This document shows, piece after piece, positions 21,891 through 36,510 of a stretch of 64,000 bases of DNA. The stretch's first letter is position 1; every line of letters begins with the position of its first letter. Source of the DNA: Rallus limicola (lineage: Eukaryota; Chordata; Aves; Gruiformes; Rallidae); assembly GCA_022605955.1 (NCBI GenBank), contig JAKCOZ010000005.1, positions 8,156,001 through 8,220,000 on the forward strand, written 5' to 3'. Below the pieces are notes generated by a model. The model did no database searches and was not told the DNA's origin. It worked only from the letters and a program-made list of their open reading frames with translations. The position numbers were made by a program, and so were the translations under genes.

Positions 21891-24800
21891 AATCACTGCG
21901 GGGAACTCGGAGTCCTCCTCCACCCGTTCATCCTCGCAGCGTGCTGGGCTCGCACCGTTACCAGACCACGTCAGCGCGGCGTTTCTGTGTCGTTATTCCG
22001 TGTTCATTCAGAGCATCAGGTTGATGGTTTCTGCTGTCACCCTACTTTGGTTAGGAAAGGATGAGTTTTCAATTCTTTTTTTTCTTTTCAAGGCTACAAG
22101 TAGTAAAACCAAAAAGCTATGTCTCTGTCTTGGGTGTTACAGCACACTGAGACCCAAACGTGTCAGGGGGGAAAGAAAAAAGGGGCATTAGCATTCTCAC
22201 CGTGGATATTTACTGTTACAGGGCCCCTATCGCTGTAAGAGAAGCAAATTCAGGATCCTGAATATAGCAAGAGAGAGAAAGCCCAAATCATTTAGCAGAG
22301 TAAAAGGTTGTGGTTTTTCCTTCTATTACAATATATTGTGCTCAAGGTTGTCAAAGTCTCTAAAGGGAGGTAACTGAAATTGACATGAAATGTATTTCTT
22401 ATGTCACTACTGGGGAAGATTGTCATAGTATGCCACAGGTTGTATGCTACTGATCCTGTTCCTAAGGAGTCCTGTTGGAAACTATACCACTGAACAGTAC
22501 AGCTAAGCATCACCATGGGGGTTTGCCTGTCCATTGTTACTGTGGACCTGAGTGTGCTGCTAGTTTCAAGCTGTAGCCTCTTATTTGTCTGCCCAATCCA
22601 CAGAGTGCGTAACCCATATTTATGATGTGGCCTTTGGCTGTACCACTCACGCTGACATGTGGATGCTGAACCCAACCACAGCCTCCCTTCCACTGTTGTT
22701 ACCCTGCAGACACCCCTTTGACCTCATGTCTAGCGAAACCGTGCTTGGCTGTAAGGATAGCACAGAGTGGTGTCACAGACTTACACTTGCTCATGCACAG
22801 CATGAATGAGAGCCATGCAGGGCTAGTGGTGGCTTTCCTTAGAGTCACTGGTGACTGTAGCAGATTTCAAGTATTTAAACAGTCAAATATGTTGCTTTGA
22901 CACTTAAGGCTAGACAGAGCGAAACTCTAATGAGGCCTTTCCACTGCAGCTGCATGAGCTGCCCTTTGCTTTAGGCCTGGACAGACGGTCTTCTGGATGC
23001 GTTTGTACGTCCTCAGTGAGCAAGCACTTTAGTGCTGGTTTGCTGACAGCTGTGATACACATGTGGCAGCTTGAAAATGGTGCAGCTGATCGCACCAACT
23101 GCGTGTGAGTTTACAAAGCTAGTGAGATGCAATGCTTTTCTTGTGAGTTTTTTTATGTTCAGCATATACCTGTCAAAGTTTTCATTAACATATTCAGGAA
23201 TCTCACAGCTGTGTAGTAATTTAGATACCACACTCTGTTGTGGCTATCTTCTACTATTCCTATCCTGGTTCCTACATCTGCAGTATTGCTCCTAATGTTA
23301 TTCCAGAGATAAGACTGTGCTGAGGTGCTGAATATTTACCTTCTTGATGCACAGTGCTAGAGCACGCTGCTAGTTAAGGGGCAAGTCATTTGCATGGGTA
23401 ACAGGTATGTTTTACTGCTTGTTCACCGTGTCAGCATTGTAACACCATAAGTTGATGTTGGATCTTAGTAAGGGAGGAATATAAAGTTATTTGAGGAATG
23501 TGGAAAATGAATCTATATGTTCTGTTGTCAGAACAATTTGGAGCTGCTTCTGTGAGGAAAAACTACAGTAATAACGATGCAGAATGGGCTGAGTGCACAC
23601 GTGGTTGTTCATTGGAAAGCCTGCAGACACTGGGAGCGTCTGCCTCAGGGCTATGGGCTCTAGTCATCGGAACATTTTAATTTTGCCCTATGTTCAGACG
23701 CATGTGTGAGCGAGCCTTGAAATGTGGTGATCTTGTGAAAGATGGGCAGCCATGAATGTTCTGAGCCCTCTAGACTTGGTTCACAACCATTCATAATAAC
23801 AATAAAAATTTGACTGATCCAATATGACTTTGTGTGGAAAAGGGAAGATATTGCGATTACTTGTCCTTAGAGGGCCGAGGTCTAAGATTTTAACGCTTAG
23901 AAGAGACTGCACATTCAGTCAAAACAGTTGTTGATCCGGTCAGTCTTAGCATTGATGGATTTTTGTGTCACTTACAAATTGTAGTGTCACTACAGATTTT
24001 GCTGTTGGTCTGTCGTGACCTCATCAAACCTCTTAAGTTCTCAAGCCTCTGTGATAGGCACATCATCTATTCCTTTTACACAGCTCACAAAGTCATAGAA
24101 GTTTTCTCTTAAACCCTCTACCCACAACACTTGTTTCATAAAATACGGAATGACTTCTTTCTGAGATACTGGTATTTTCTGGTTTAGTAGTAGTATTGCT
24201 ATGAACGTCTCTGCTGAGAGAAACCTACTGCTTCGGAATGATTAATATTAACTAGGTGCAGCATTTAAGAGGCTATTTCCCTAACCACACTTCTTTCAGT
24301 AATTCATCTAAGTTTTATGCACGCAAGGTTTCTTTGAAACATTTTGCAAAATACCAGGTCTGCAACGTGAACACTGTTTTTTAGCAATACATTTATGCAG
24401 CAGCAGGCATGCTGGGTAGTTTATAAGCTTTTAATGAAACGCTGGCAGATATTAGGGTTTTATGGGCTGGAAAACAGTGCAAATCAAAGAGCTTTGCTTA
24501 CTGTTTATAGTATTTTTCCCCTGAATCTAACAATATTTATCTCACTTTTTCCATCTTGCATTTTGCTCTTCACATATTTACTTTCCCCTTCACTGATGTA
24601 TTTACAGTCAACAAACTACTTTGTATGAAATATATGATGACAGGCATATTGTGGCTCTGGGTCCTGTTACCCAGATAAGCCTGAGATGACTTGTTTCATA
24701 TGCTGCTTTGTCTTCAGTCTGCCTTTATCCTAATTGAGGGAACGCTTATAACTTGCATCTTTAGTCAGTATTCTGAACATCGTTAATTGTGCTTTTCCTG

Positions 24801-25262
24801 ATGCCATTTAAATGATTCTGTTCTTACCGTGTTTTCAGTAGCACAACTCTTCTCAGAGGATATCATCTCTTACCCATAGATTTTTCAAGTCACACCTGCT
24901 AAAATAGTCAAAATACTTGTTGGTGTCATAATATAGCTTTCTAAGTGAGGACCTTTGTGTACTCCTACTTACATTTGAAGTGTGTATCAATAAGGTTCAG
25001 GCCTAAAGACTAACTTAATTACAGTTTGTTTTGAAAGGATATGGTGAAAAGTAAGAGTGATGTATCGCTTACAGTTCTTAAAGTGCAAATATGTCTTCAG
25101 CTAGAAAGTCAGCCTCCAAAACTGCTTGAAATCTTCTACCTTGTCTAAATCTTTACAAGCTGTACAGCTCTCCTAGCCTTCATTGAAGACACACTTAGCC
25201 TGGCTGATTCTTGGAGCTGATAGTTTTCTTCTGTCCTTTGCAAAATTAAACTGTTTTAATTA
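21891..25262. other. Intergenic DNA upstream of RCN1, proximal part
   Basis: Ordinary unique-looking sequence up to the CR1 tail at 25263. No coding exon, RNA gene or repeat recognised. Confidence 0.65.
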
Positions 25263-25441
25263 ATAGATCAGGTTGCCCAGAGAGGTAATGGAGACCCCAT
25301 CCCTGAAGATATTCAAGGTCAGGCTTGATGGGGCTCTGAGCAACCTGATTTAGTGAAGATGTCCCTGCTTACTGCAGGGAGGTTGGACTTGATGGCCTTT
25401 AAAGGTCCTTTCCAACCCAATACATTCTATGATTCTATGAC
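25263..25441 (+). mobile_element. CR1 LINE 3' fragment
   Basis: A short CR1 tail starting at GGTTGCCCAGAGAGGTAATG. It continues through TTCAAGGTCAGGCTTGATGG and GGTTGGACTTGATGGCC, then GTCCTTTCCAACCCAA, and ends in two clear 8-bp terminal units (ATTCTATG ATTCTATG). About 180 bp of the element is left, a typical severely 5'-truncated insertion. Confidence 0.92.
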
Positions 25442-28400
25442 TTCATGCATGCATGGAGTACCTTATGCATCTTGGCTCTATTTATATAGAAATCCCTATG
25501 TAAATAGGTATAACACCAATACACTTAGTGGTTTTCTCATCAACAAGCCAAGTGTGTTTCAGAATCTCACATAGCTATGATTAATAGTCCACCTGAGATA
25601 ACCTGGAGGAATGAGAGAGAAGGTTTAACTCAGCAGTCCAGGCTCTCGTGGCAGCACTTGGTTCTCAGGGAATGATGGCCTTCTGGGGCTGGATGCTGAA
25701 ATCCAGGTGAGCTTATCTTCCTGGTGGTGATCCGTTGTTTTTGGGGTCAGTGTGGCAGGCTGTCCAGTTTCCCAGGGAGGACTGTGAAAGGCTGGGTTTA
25801 GGACTGGAGACTATTTCAGCATTGAAAAAAATTATTCTGCAGCTCAGTTAGGGAGAATAGTGATCTCTGATGACCCTGTTAGTACTATTAGGAGGTAAAT
25901 ATAAATGTCTGCAAGAAGCAGATGATTTCAAAGGAAGCAAAATAACTTGTTTTTGAGAGAAGCTAAAAATGGAAAATAAAGCAATTTTCCTCCTCAATTC
26001 TAGTATACTCTGTAAATCCAGAATAACTAAATTACGTGACTCCTCTGTACACAGAACATATGATTGGTTTGGATAGATATGAGACTAACGTATGTCACCT
26101 CGAATTAAGTTGTAGAAACCAATTTTGTATTTTCCAGATTTATATTGTACATTCCAGTTAGTCTAATATGCTTTACTCAGATCGCAGTAGCAGCACTATT
26201 TTTAAAAAGCTCATCTTTTCCTTAGGGCACAGAACACCTTCATCAAAGTTGTTGAAAATTTTCCATTGACACCAATAGACTGGAGCTCAAGCTGCTTGTA
26301 TACAGTGCTGCTGTATTTTATTAGACCTGTAATTGCAGCGGTATTTCAGAATGAGCTTTTTATGTCTAATGATCTAGCATTAGATAACCTGTATTTGTGC
26401 TTTGGGTCAGATCCTTCTGGGTCTTAATTGCTCTCTTCAGCTTGGATGTGAAACTGCGGATGGACTGTAACTTCTCCCTCCGGTCTAGAAAAACTAGAAA
26501 GTCAGGAGACCAGAGCAAAATCAGATTACAGCCTGCAAACAGCAGCAGAAATGTTGCAGGAGGGGAAATGGGGGAACTTCCAGAGTATCACTTTGATTAG
26601 ACTTAGTTTTGGCCTGTCCTAACTAGCTGCTTCATCACAACACCATGTCCCTTTTTCTTCTTTTTGCTTTTTTTTTTCCCCCAAGGGCGTAGTCTCCATT
26701 GCTCCCTCCTCATTCTCTTCATCTTATGTATGTAGCAAGTCTCTCCACATAATCTACCTAAAATCATACTGTGAGGTTGACACCCTTGCTTGCTCTGTGT
26801 AGTACACCAGGTCTGCTCTGTATCCTTCTCATCTAATTGTACTGTAAACTCTTTGGACAGGGTTTTCTGTTTGTACTGATTAGTTTCTGGTTACTACTTA
26901 CTACTGGTTGCTGTTTCTACTGATTTTCTACTGAGTCTGTGCAGAGTCTGGCTCACTTGAGCATGGTCTGAGTTGGCTCTTAAGTTAAGATTGTCAATAA
27001 GCATAATTAACAACCATTTTAGATCACTTGGGAGCAGTCTTGAAGTTTTTCTCTTATCAGGAATCTTTGTGATTAGTGTTTTTTCAAACATTTACATTTT
27101 CAAGTGTATAAAAAGATCCTTTGCTTCTGACAGCATGAATCTGTGCGCTGTATGTGCAATTTGCCCTGGTAATTACTTATGTATGGTGATAACCATAGCA
27201 ACATCCCAGGTAGATAATGTCATGCAAATTACTGCAGCTCCAGGGATGGAAGATGTTAATACAAGTATGTACTCGCACCCCTGGTCTTCCAACATTTTGC
27301 CGTGACTCCCGCTTCCCCTCCCCCAGACATGTTGCTTTTAAATTTCCTTTCCTCACTATGATCAGGGGGAAAAGAAAACCTCTTGCTATTTTTCTCATTG
27401 GTATTCACACGGAGGGAGAGGGAGGGTGGTCCCTCAGTGTTTCTGTCATGAGTAATTTTGTATGCACAGTGGAAATTCCACAGTGTATGTAGGGCATAAA
27501 AGTCTAGAGACTTGGATGCGCTGCAGAGCCCTGTTGTGCTTCAACCCAAGTTCTTGCATTTGTAAATGTGGAGTGTTGAGCATGTGTGGGTGGAATTGTA
27601 GCCACAGATGTTTGGGCTGAGGTGTAAACCTCCTCAAATCATTTACAGAGGAGATGGGAGAGCAGCATTGTTTTTCAAAGCAGGCATGCTGTGGCTGAAT
27701 ACTTATCAGGGCCAGTGCATTGTTACTGAAATGAAATAGCAGAGGTGAAGCTGGTAACAGTTATCCCTTGTTTGGTCATAAGCAAGAGAAACAAAAAAAT
27801 CTGTATGAATGGTGATCCACGTATACACTAGTCCTTGTGTAACCTTAGAATCCCGGAGATATGAAAATAAGGTAAAACTCTAACCTGCAACTAAAGCCTT
27901 TTGTTAAAGATATAAAAAGGAGGCAAGGAAATTGCTTAAGTAAAGGGTTTGTTTTTCCGGCAAAGAATTAAATTGTTGCTGTATTCTTTTTGCTTTGTGT
28001 TTCAATAGCGAGAACGTGGGTGTTAGTCCTGCAATCAGTACTGAAGTTACTGATTACTGAGGGCTGCACTGCCCCAAGCCATTAACCAAGGAAATACCCT
28101 GATTAAAGAGCAGAGGATTGCAGGGGCTTGGTGAAAGACTGTGCAGGCAGCCAGAGGCACATATGTAGTCAGATCCCAGTTACTACGGAAAACAATCCCA
28201 AAGCAAGTTGAGCTGTTCATTAGGCCAGCACTGGATTGTCTTAATCCAAAAACTATGGTCTCTCTTAAGCAGAACCATAGTGGGGAGAGGAAACAAAATT
28301 ATTGAAGTCACTGATCAACTTTATTTGTCTCAGAGGTAGTAGATGTGGAGAGTGTTAATTAATTGGAGATTAAAACACTGCCAATCTGTATCCCCTGGTA

Positions 28401-31400
28401 TCTGTACAGGGGTGTTTGCTACTCTTACAGGCCTACCTACAAATCCCAGATTCTAGGGTTTAATCTTTTCCCCTCTAATTTCCCTGTGAGTTAGCAATTC
28501 AGTACTTTACCCAGTGGCAGCACTGATACCGCTTTGCAGCCATGCCAGCCTGCCAAGAATTGCTGGTGATGGCAGTGGAATTTGAAATGTACCTGTGTCC
28601 AGGTAATCCAGTTTGTTGTTGAACCTTATGACAGCTTTTTTTTTTTTTTAAAAAAAACCTGCTATGATGCCTACATAAGAGAAACAAACTGTGCCAGAAA
28701 AAAAAGATATAAAGTCGAGATTTTTATCGTCTGACAGAAACTATTGAGCCTAATTGTCTGGTGGAGTTTGTGCCTGTCTGCCTGCTTTGCATATAATGGA
28801 CATTTTTTTGTCATATCTGTATTCAGCATGTGATTGTCTGAGGGTGGGCTCTCCTTAGACTATCACATTGCAGGGAATAGTAGATGCCTAGGAACTACAG
28901 GGATAGCCAAACTGAGGTCCTGGCCAGTTAAGTACACACTCTCTTCAAAATCAAATTTTAGTAACAGCTCTGCTAGATCTTCTGAAACCCTGTCTGTAGG
29001 CCACTTTCTTTGACTGACCAAGATCACAGCCAGACAAAACACTTGACAGCTATTATTCGGTCCTCTGCTTTCTATGGCTAGGATGTCTTTAGGAATGAGC
29101 TGACCTCCTGCAAAGTAAGTTCAGGGACAGTGAGGATCATCACTGATATATTTGGTTTTGTTCCCCTGTGCTCTTGTTGTCAAAGTGTATGTCTTTATGG
29201 TTTTGATCTATTATTTTTATTCACGGAGTGCAATATTAATAACGCTGGATTAAAAATTAAAAAGCTGCAAGTAAGCTAGGAATGTCTGAGAAAGAGTGTT
29301 AGTTGTTGATGAAACTCATTCCCCAAGTGTTCAAGTGAAAATCTTAAAAGTTCATCCCAGAACCTGCAGACACTGCCAAACTGCCCTCAAAGCAGCAGGA
29401 TCATTCCAGGACAGGGATGAAGGTGTGTGTGAAAAAAGATAATGTCACATGCAGGGTTAACATTGGGTTTAATGATTCTGGTTCTAGCAAGGATGTTGCC
29501 TTCCTCCCCACACTGAGTAGTCTCAACATTTTTATTTGCTTCCAGCCAACGAAACTAAGGTAGCCTGTCTGTATGTGAAAACACGGTGTATTAGCCAGCT
29601 GTGTAGTTTGTATTTAGCAAGTGGGTATATTTTATCAGAAAGCAAAGGAAATAATAACACCAAATTCATATGTCAAAAAAGCATGTGTGTTTAATAAATA
29701 ATATTTGATGTGCATGATTTTATTGACTGTCTCTTCTCCTTGCTTTTTCCGCCTCACCAGTTGCTCACCTTTGCTATTTTATGACATGATGTTCAAGGAA
29801 ACATTGCATTATCACATGCAGCAGACATCAATGAAGAGAAATTGGCTTGTCATTAATAATAATTGTAAAACCAACCCTACAATAAACCCTGCTTTTGGTC
29901 ACACCCTCTGCCTCCTGGGTGCAGAAGTGAAACAGCATCTATGTCTCTCATTTGTTGATCATTTTTAACCCAGGCTAAAAATCCTCATGTACAAAGGCCA
30001 AGTGTGGACAGGGCTCAGAGGTGCACAAAGGCAGGAGGTGCAGGACAGCCTGGAATTACAGGTACGGTGGGGAACGGGGGAAGTCTGCTTTCTTTCCTAG
30101 CTCTTAGGGTATCATTAAATGGAAGGCTTCTGGTTAAGACTGACCATTTGGTGTCTGTTGTGCCAGGGAAGAAAAAGGTGCAAGAAGCCTCAGTAACATT
30201 TCTCTTCCTGAAACACCTGTGGATTCCTCTGTTACTCCTGCAGAGGTTTCCAAAAGGCTGGGATGGCTACGGGCAACTGTGACTGTGGGCAGCATGTTCC
30301 AGGGGCTGCTTCCAGGCCCCTCCTGTCTCCCAGCCCTCAGACCTGACAGCAATTTCCCTGCCTGGATTAAGGTCCTTGTTTGGACAAATACTGGGGCCTG
30401 ACAAAATAGCTTGCGGTTTTAAAGGAAGCTGTGGCAGAGGTGCTGGAGGCTCACACATTTCTGTTTTGGAGCTAAGGGAGAAGAAACGTGAACCCTCAGG
30501 CCTCGGTGGGCAGCTTGACTTTCTGGGAGAAGCAGAACAGGTCCAGCTTAGAAATTAAAGGGGGAAACTGCCACTACACTTAGACACTTTCTGTTGATAA
30601 TATATAGCACAATTCCTGCTGGAATTAAACTGCCTTAGGATAGAGGCATGCCAACTGCAAAAGGGGTCTGCCCGATTTCCACTGAATTCAGCAGAAAGCC
30701 TTTTAGTAACTCAAGTGAGTTTGGCTTAAATGTCAACAGCACGAAGCAGCTTTTAGGACAGGAAGCACATGGGGTAAGCAGTATTTTTCCTCTTTCTTTT
30801 TTTGGACCACTAATTTTTATTTAAGTTTGTCACACTAACAAATCACGAACTGCACACAGCCTTAAATGCAGGCATAATGTACGTTACTGTGCTCTTTTAA
30901 CCAGCCAGATGAAATGAAAATAGACATATTGAATGAGTTTTCTTCAGCGAAATGTTCAAATTCCTTATTTTTCCAACTCTCTAAAGGCTAACTTGTCCAT
31001 TAAGGACACAAATGTGTAATTACACAAAAATATGCTCACGAAGGACAGCACATTGACAAAATTATTTTAGACAACAACATGTAAATGTCCAAAGACTTTC
31101 ATACAGGGCCTTGCACTCCATACCTTTGTTGGGTTATGTTATAGATCTGGAATTTACAAACCGCTGAACCAGAATGCACAATTGCAGTTCTGAGTGTGTA
31201 TAAATAGCCCTCATGTAAGAAGGGTTGTCCGCTTAAATACATTAATTAAGGGAAGTCTGTATTTCCAGTTGCTGTTTTGTTTCGCAGCCATCGAGGCCAC
31301 AGCACACCAGTTCCTAGCCGATCACAAGTGTAGCAAACTAGACTGGCAAAGCCAAAACATTTATGGAAAAACATATTAACTAGTGCCAGAACTGTGAAGT

Positions 31401-34400
31401 GAATAGGAGATTATTTAGATAAAGCGAGTTAAGAACTGCAACTAGCTATAGCACACAATTGTAAATGTCAGTGAACCAGACAGGCTAATTCCTTGCCTGT
31501 GAAGTAATGTTGGAATGCACATTATACGCAGTTTATGTTTAAATATAAATATGGGATTACCTTTTAGGTTGTGAAACGGAATCGTGTGTGCAACAAACAT
31601 TACATCTATGGTCGTCTATGAGTGAAAACTGTTGTGTCAAATATGGTTAGTTTAGTAGGGTTGACGGGCTTTATTCAAGGTTCCTAGAATTTATCTTCCA
31701 AGCATAAATAATTATTTAACAACTAATAGGGCAAGGCCAGAAATATAATAGCTTTTATGTTGAAATTAACATCAAGTGATCTGTAGACATCTGCTAAGCA
31801 AGCCAAATGTGGTCTATGTGCTGCATGTTTTGCCTCACTGCCTCAAAATAACAAGCAGTGCTTATATTTGGAGGGGCAGTTTTCCTTGTTGAAGTGGAAA
31901 AAAAAATGTTCTGATAGAAAATCCCTTGCACTGTTAGGATCAAGTATGTGATGAACATTAAATAGCCCTACAAATTTAAATAATGCTCGATGCTGAGATT
32001 TCAGCCTTGCAAATGCTCATTTCCTGATATGTGCTTAGTGTGGTTCAGAGAGAAACGAAAGTCCCTTTCTGTTAGGAAGAAAACAAATTATCATCCAGTG
32101 CATTCCAGCCTTTAGCTGTTGCAGCTTTCTGGGGTCCAGTAAGTACAGGAGCCTGGGGTCCAGTGAATTTATTTTTCTAAAATAACCAGAAGGGTGAGGG
32201 AAGCTGAAGAAATGCCATGACATCAAGAAAGCCTGAAAAAGTTCCAAGTAGCAAAGACCCTGTCCAAGCAGATACTTGCTGTTGCCTTGTAAAGATCTGC
32301 ATTGTGTGCGTAAGTGTTCGGGTTATGCAGATGCCAGCAGAGAAACTGTACTTCCTTTGCTTGCAAGCACCACTCTTGGCATGGTTTGTTTGCTTTGCTG
32401 GCTGCTGCAGTTCATCTGCTTTCAGGACCAACCATTCGATCTTTGGCATCTTCTCTAGGGGTCTTGGCCTTCCCTCTGTTTTAAAAGTATTAGAAGGAGG
32501 TTGAATTGCTGAGTGGGGAATGTAATCTTTGTGAGGCAAAGTCTAAAGATGTTAGTAAGCTGAAAGGACTGCACTGGCAATTTACTGTGTACTATGCAGG
32601 AATGAATAAGAGACTCATATTCATTGTGCTTATGTATGCTCAAGTTCTTTATGTCCATATTTAGATCTAGTAACACAATAAGATTAAGCTGACTTGACTC
32701 CCCTGAATGACAAAAGCAGTAAATGGCAGAGCTTCAACAGTAGACCCCATACATGTGTACTACCACCAGCAGCACGACTAACACTGGACCTGAGATCCCG
32801 TGGGGTTTGGCAGTGACACAGAAGACGCTGTTCTGAACAAGCTGGATTCCTTTTCATACAGGAACCTTGGCACTGGTCTCGCTGTAAGCTGGCTTGGGCT
32901 TTTATGGGGGCAGTGAAGGCTGGGCTCCATGCTGGACTCAGTGTCTCTGCCCCAGGCTTTTCCTGACTATAGGAGTGCAACCTCGAGCTGCTCTGGTTTG
33001 TGCTGCCAGCAGCTCTTGGGGACTTGTGTGCCAGCTGGGTTAGCCAGAACAACCAGTGCCTCAGCCAAAGTCAACTTCCCACTGTGAGGGCAACCGCAGT
33101 GAGGAAATGTCAGATGCTAGCTGGGCCAGCTCTTAAACCACAGCTCACCCTTCTTGGCAAGGACCTCCCCAGCAGATAAGTGGCAGCAACCTCTGCCCTG
33201 TGCTGGCAACTCCAGAGGGCAGAGTTACAGTACAGGACAAAGTGTTGGGGGAAAGAGAGCTGTTGTTGCATAAGCAAATCCTGACTTCTTCGGGAGAGAC
33301 CAGGTTTTGACTGCAACTTTTTTCTCTGCTACTTCAAGGTATGCATAAGGGGGAAGGAAGAAATCCCCTTTCTCTATTGGAGTGGTGCACAAGGGAGTTT
33401 AGGAGTGTCCTGAGGCAGGAATGCTACATAATTTTATCCCTAGATGAGGCTCCTTGTGGTCCAGCACAGCTAGAGCAATATCCAGGCTAGATGGGGAGAG
33501 TAGACTGCTACTTCTGTAGTTTGGATATTGCAGCCTTGGCTGCCACAAGGGCTGAGCGTGGGATGTGACTCCAGGTGGTATAGCTGGGGTGCTTTGCAGG
33601 CATTCATCTGATGTGGGTGGCACTTGATACTGGCTTTCTGTAAGAAACATGCATTACCAATTCCAACATGTAAGAGCTCCTGCTCTGTGCTGAGGGCATG
33701 TGACAGCCCACTCGGCTTTACTCAGATGATTGAGATGCTGCTTTTAGTACAAAATACAAGGCATAGCAGTCATTTCTATGCACGTTCTAGAGCGGTACAT
33801 TATTGCATTTTAGCACTTGACATGAGAGTAATTTGCACTCAGTCACCACTTTGCCTTCTATGAAAAACAAACCCTCTACAAGAAGATGCAGAAAGTCTGC
33901 TAAAGATTTCATGCTATTAATGTTTATGGCATTTGTTGTAGCACTGACTGTTAATTGCCACATTTAAGAGTGTGCACTTCTTCTGTGAGGGGTAGGCGTC
34001 AATTTGATGCTACTTGGAAAAATGTTGACACTAATTCAGCATTGTTGTATCTCAAAAGACTTATGGGCCTGATTCTGTCCTCAAGCAAAGTGCAGATGGG
34101 GGACTAAGCCTGCTGAAGAAAGTGAATTTGTTGTAGTGTAAAAATGGTTTTGGGGAAGACTCAGACCTGATTTCAAAAGCTCTTTGCAATGCGATACAAG
34201 TCCATGAGAAAGCAGGCTGTGTGTTGGACAGGGCACGTTGGCTAACTTGTGAGGCAGGCACTGGCTGGAGCAGTGTGGCTGCAGACCTGAAGCTCTGCTC
34301 CTAGCACTTGCCATTGTTCAGACAACTTCTTCCTCTGCTCCCTGTGGAGACCCTCTCCTGTAGGCAGGCATTGCTCGGGGAGCACACAAATCGCTAGATA

Positions 34401-36289
34401 AAGAGGAGTACTTTCTTTGGTGTGATTTTTCTCTGAAGGTGACTCAAACTGCTCCTTTCTTCCTTTGGCTGTCCCTTGTGCCTCTGTTTGGCCACTTTTT
34501 CCTGTGTGAGTGGAAAACCCTGCTGTGCATGGCCCTATACGTAGGGGCATCACATAGGTGATGGAAAGGTGAGGACAAGTAGCATCGTGCAACGAGGAAA
34601 AAGCTCAAGAGGGTCCTTTACTTGGCACTGTGCCCTCTCACTCTTCCTGTTGTCCACACTCCCATGCTATGCCACTGCGGCTGGCAGGAAACCTGGGCGA
34701 GAGAGGTGTGTGCTTGTTAGCAAGCGGCTTTATCCACCTCAGCAGTGTCTGAGACATAGTCAGCCCCATGCTTGATTCAGCATCTTTTGGTTCTTTTGTG
34801 TGCTGCTCGTTGAGAGTGGAATTATGATGTTCACCTGAAAAATTACACTTTGGCCTGTCTTCTATGCATCTGTCTCTCACTGTGATCAGGGACTCTTTTT
34901 TGATATGGGACTGTCTTTATCTCCATAGGTCTACCCGGCAAAATGAAGGTGTGATTGCAGCATGTTAGCTCATCTTAATTTAACTGGCAGAGGTAATAGT
35001 AGCAGTGAGGATGCAGCAGCACTGGCTAGCAACCAAGTCATAAGGTCACCAGAGACCTTGTGCATCTCTCCAGGTATGTTGATATGGCAGCAACCACTGC
35101 TTGCAGGGATACCCTGAGATAGCTGTTAACAATTGCACAAAGACTGAATTGTTACTTAGCAATTATTAGAGTTATTTAACTGCCTCAGTGTTTATTCCAC
35201 TTCTTGGGTGAATTCTGTAGCTTGTCCTGAGTGCCACACTGCCGTGGGTGGGATAAACCTCTTGTAGCTAATGGTGAACAGTGATACTGTTCAGCCAGAC
35301 ACAGCCTCATCACATACAGAATCAGTGCTAAGAGACTGATGACAGAAAATGAGGTGAAGAAAGAGAAGACTGGATCCTACATAGAGCAACTTTGTGACTG
35401 GCAGGTCAGAGGTGAGGTGAAAATGAAGTGATGCTTCCACTCCAGCGCTGGAAGTATGGGGCCTTGCCAGAAAATGATGGCCAGGGCTGTTACAAGCCTG
35501 CCATGGTGCATGGCTCTGGAAGAAGCGAAGCACCGGCAGAAGTTGTATCATGCTGCAGAACATGCCGCTGACCCAGAAGGGGTAGTAACAGGCCATGAAA
35601 ACCAGACTTCAAAGCCCAAATAATGATATACAGCTGTCACCTGGAGAGGGTGGTCCTTGGGGCCCTTGTGCTCTACCCTATGTAAGCTGTCAGACTCACA
35701 TGGGCACACAGAGCCAGGCTGTGAACATCTGGGCTCAGCAGCAGCAGCTACTACTTCTCTTCACTGAGCTGTCACTGCTTGGTGGAGTCTAGAACTTGGT
35801 CCTTGCAGCTGGTTTTTGGATGCTAAACCCAGCACCACCTTTCTGTGCCAAATACCTCTCCTGAAAAAAGGCTCTGGTTCCTGTTCAGTCTGGCAGAATT
35901 GGACCTTTGTGCTTGAAATACTCTCAGTCTTTAGGCTAACAAGATTTGTCCTCAGGACTTTCGTTCTACTTTCAATGCCATTTTTACGCGCTGATAACTT
36001 TGATAGGGTAGTGGGAATTCCCTGCACACAGAGCTGACCCCTGTGTTATAAACAGCTAGCTTTGCTCTGCGGTGGGTGTCCTAAACGAGATGTACTGAAG
36101 TTTTTTTGAGTCATTCGGCTGTGCTTCTCACCTGGCGTAGGCTGACTTTGTATCCCAAGCTAGCAGAGCTTTGCCACTACAGATGTGATCCAGATTTGGG
36201 GCAAGTCTGTGGCTTGCATCTGAACCTGTGTTTTAGTGTTGTGTCCAGTCCCAACCCCACTCAAAAAAGCTCTCCGTAGTTCGGGCAAA
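25442..36289. other. Intergenic DNA upstream of RCN1
   Basis: No gene recognised. A short T/A run is at 28637-28657. The segment 31140-31380 (around ACATTAATTAAGGGAAG) looks unique and is another weak enhancer candidate. The short fragment at 30661-30700 resembles the palindromic repeat core (TTCCACTGAATTCAGCAG). Confidence 0.6.
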
Positions 36290-36510
36290 CCTTGCTGAGG
36301 CTGACGGGACCGATGAATTAAGCCATCGCAAAGCCCGGCCGCGGAGCTGCGGCTCTGGACGCAGGCGCGGAGCTCGCTGCCGGTGGGTGTCGGTGCCGGA
36401 GCCCCGGCGGTGCCGGCCCTCCCAGGCAGGCTGGCACGGCAGCAGCCCCACCTGCTGTTGGATCGCATCGCGGTCCTTGAGCGCAGCCTGGTTGTGGGAT
36501 GGATGCAGGG
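36290..36510. promoter_or_regulatory. Isolated CpG-rich islet in intergenic DNA
   Basis: About two dozen CpG dinucleotides lie within roughly 200 bp (for example CCCGGCCGCGGAG and GGACGCAGGCGCGGAGC). The flanks are ordinary AT-rich DNA with almost no CpG. It is 14.7 kb upstream of the RCN1 start. Survival of that many CpGs suggests the stretch is unmethylated in the germ line, as at promoters or some enhancers. Overlapping open frames on both strands come from the base composition. No gene is recognised here. Confidence 0.55.

Noticed and set aside
20953..21891. 312-codon open frame on the minus strand across RCN1 exon 1
   Set aside because: It overlaps the true RCN1 exon 1 in another frame and owes its length to the stop-poor CpG island. 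The Gly/Ala/Arg/Pro-rich product has no domain.
21453..22064. Long plus-strand open frames (up to 203 codons) in the CpG island
   Set aside because: Low-complexity Arg/Pro/Ala translation, no domain, no matching exons; a shadow of GC-rich DNA.
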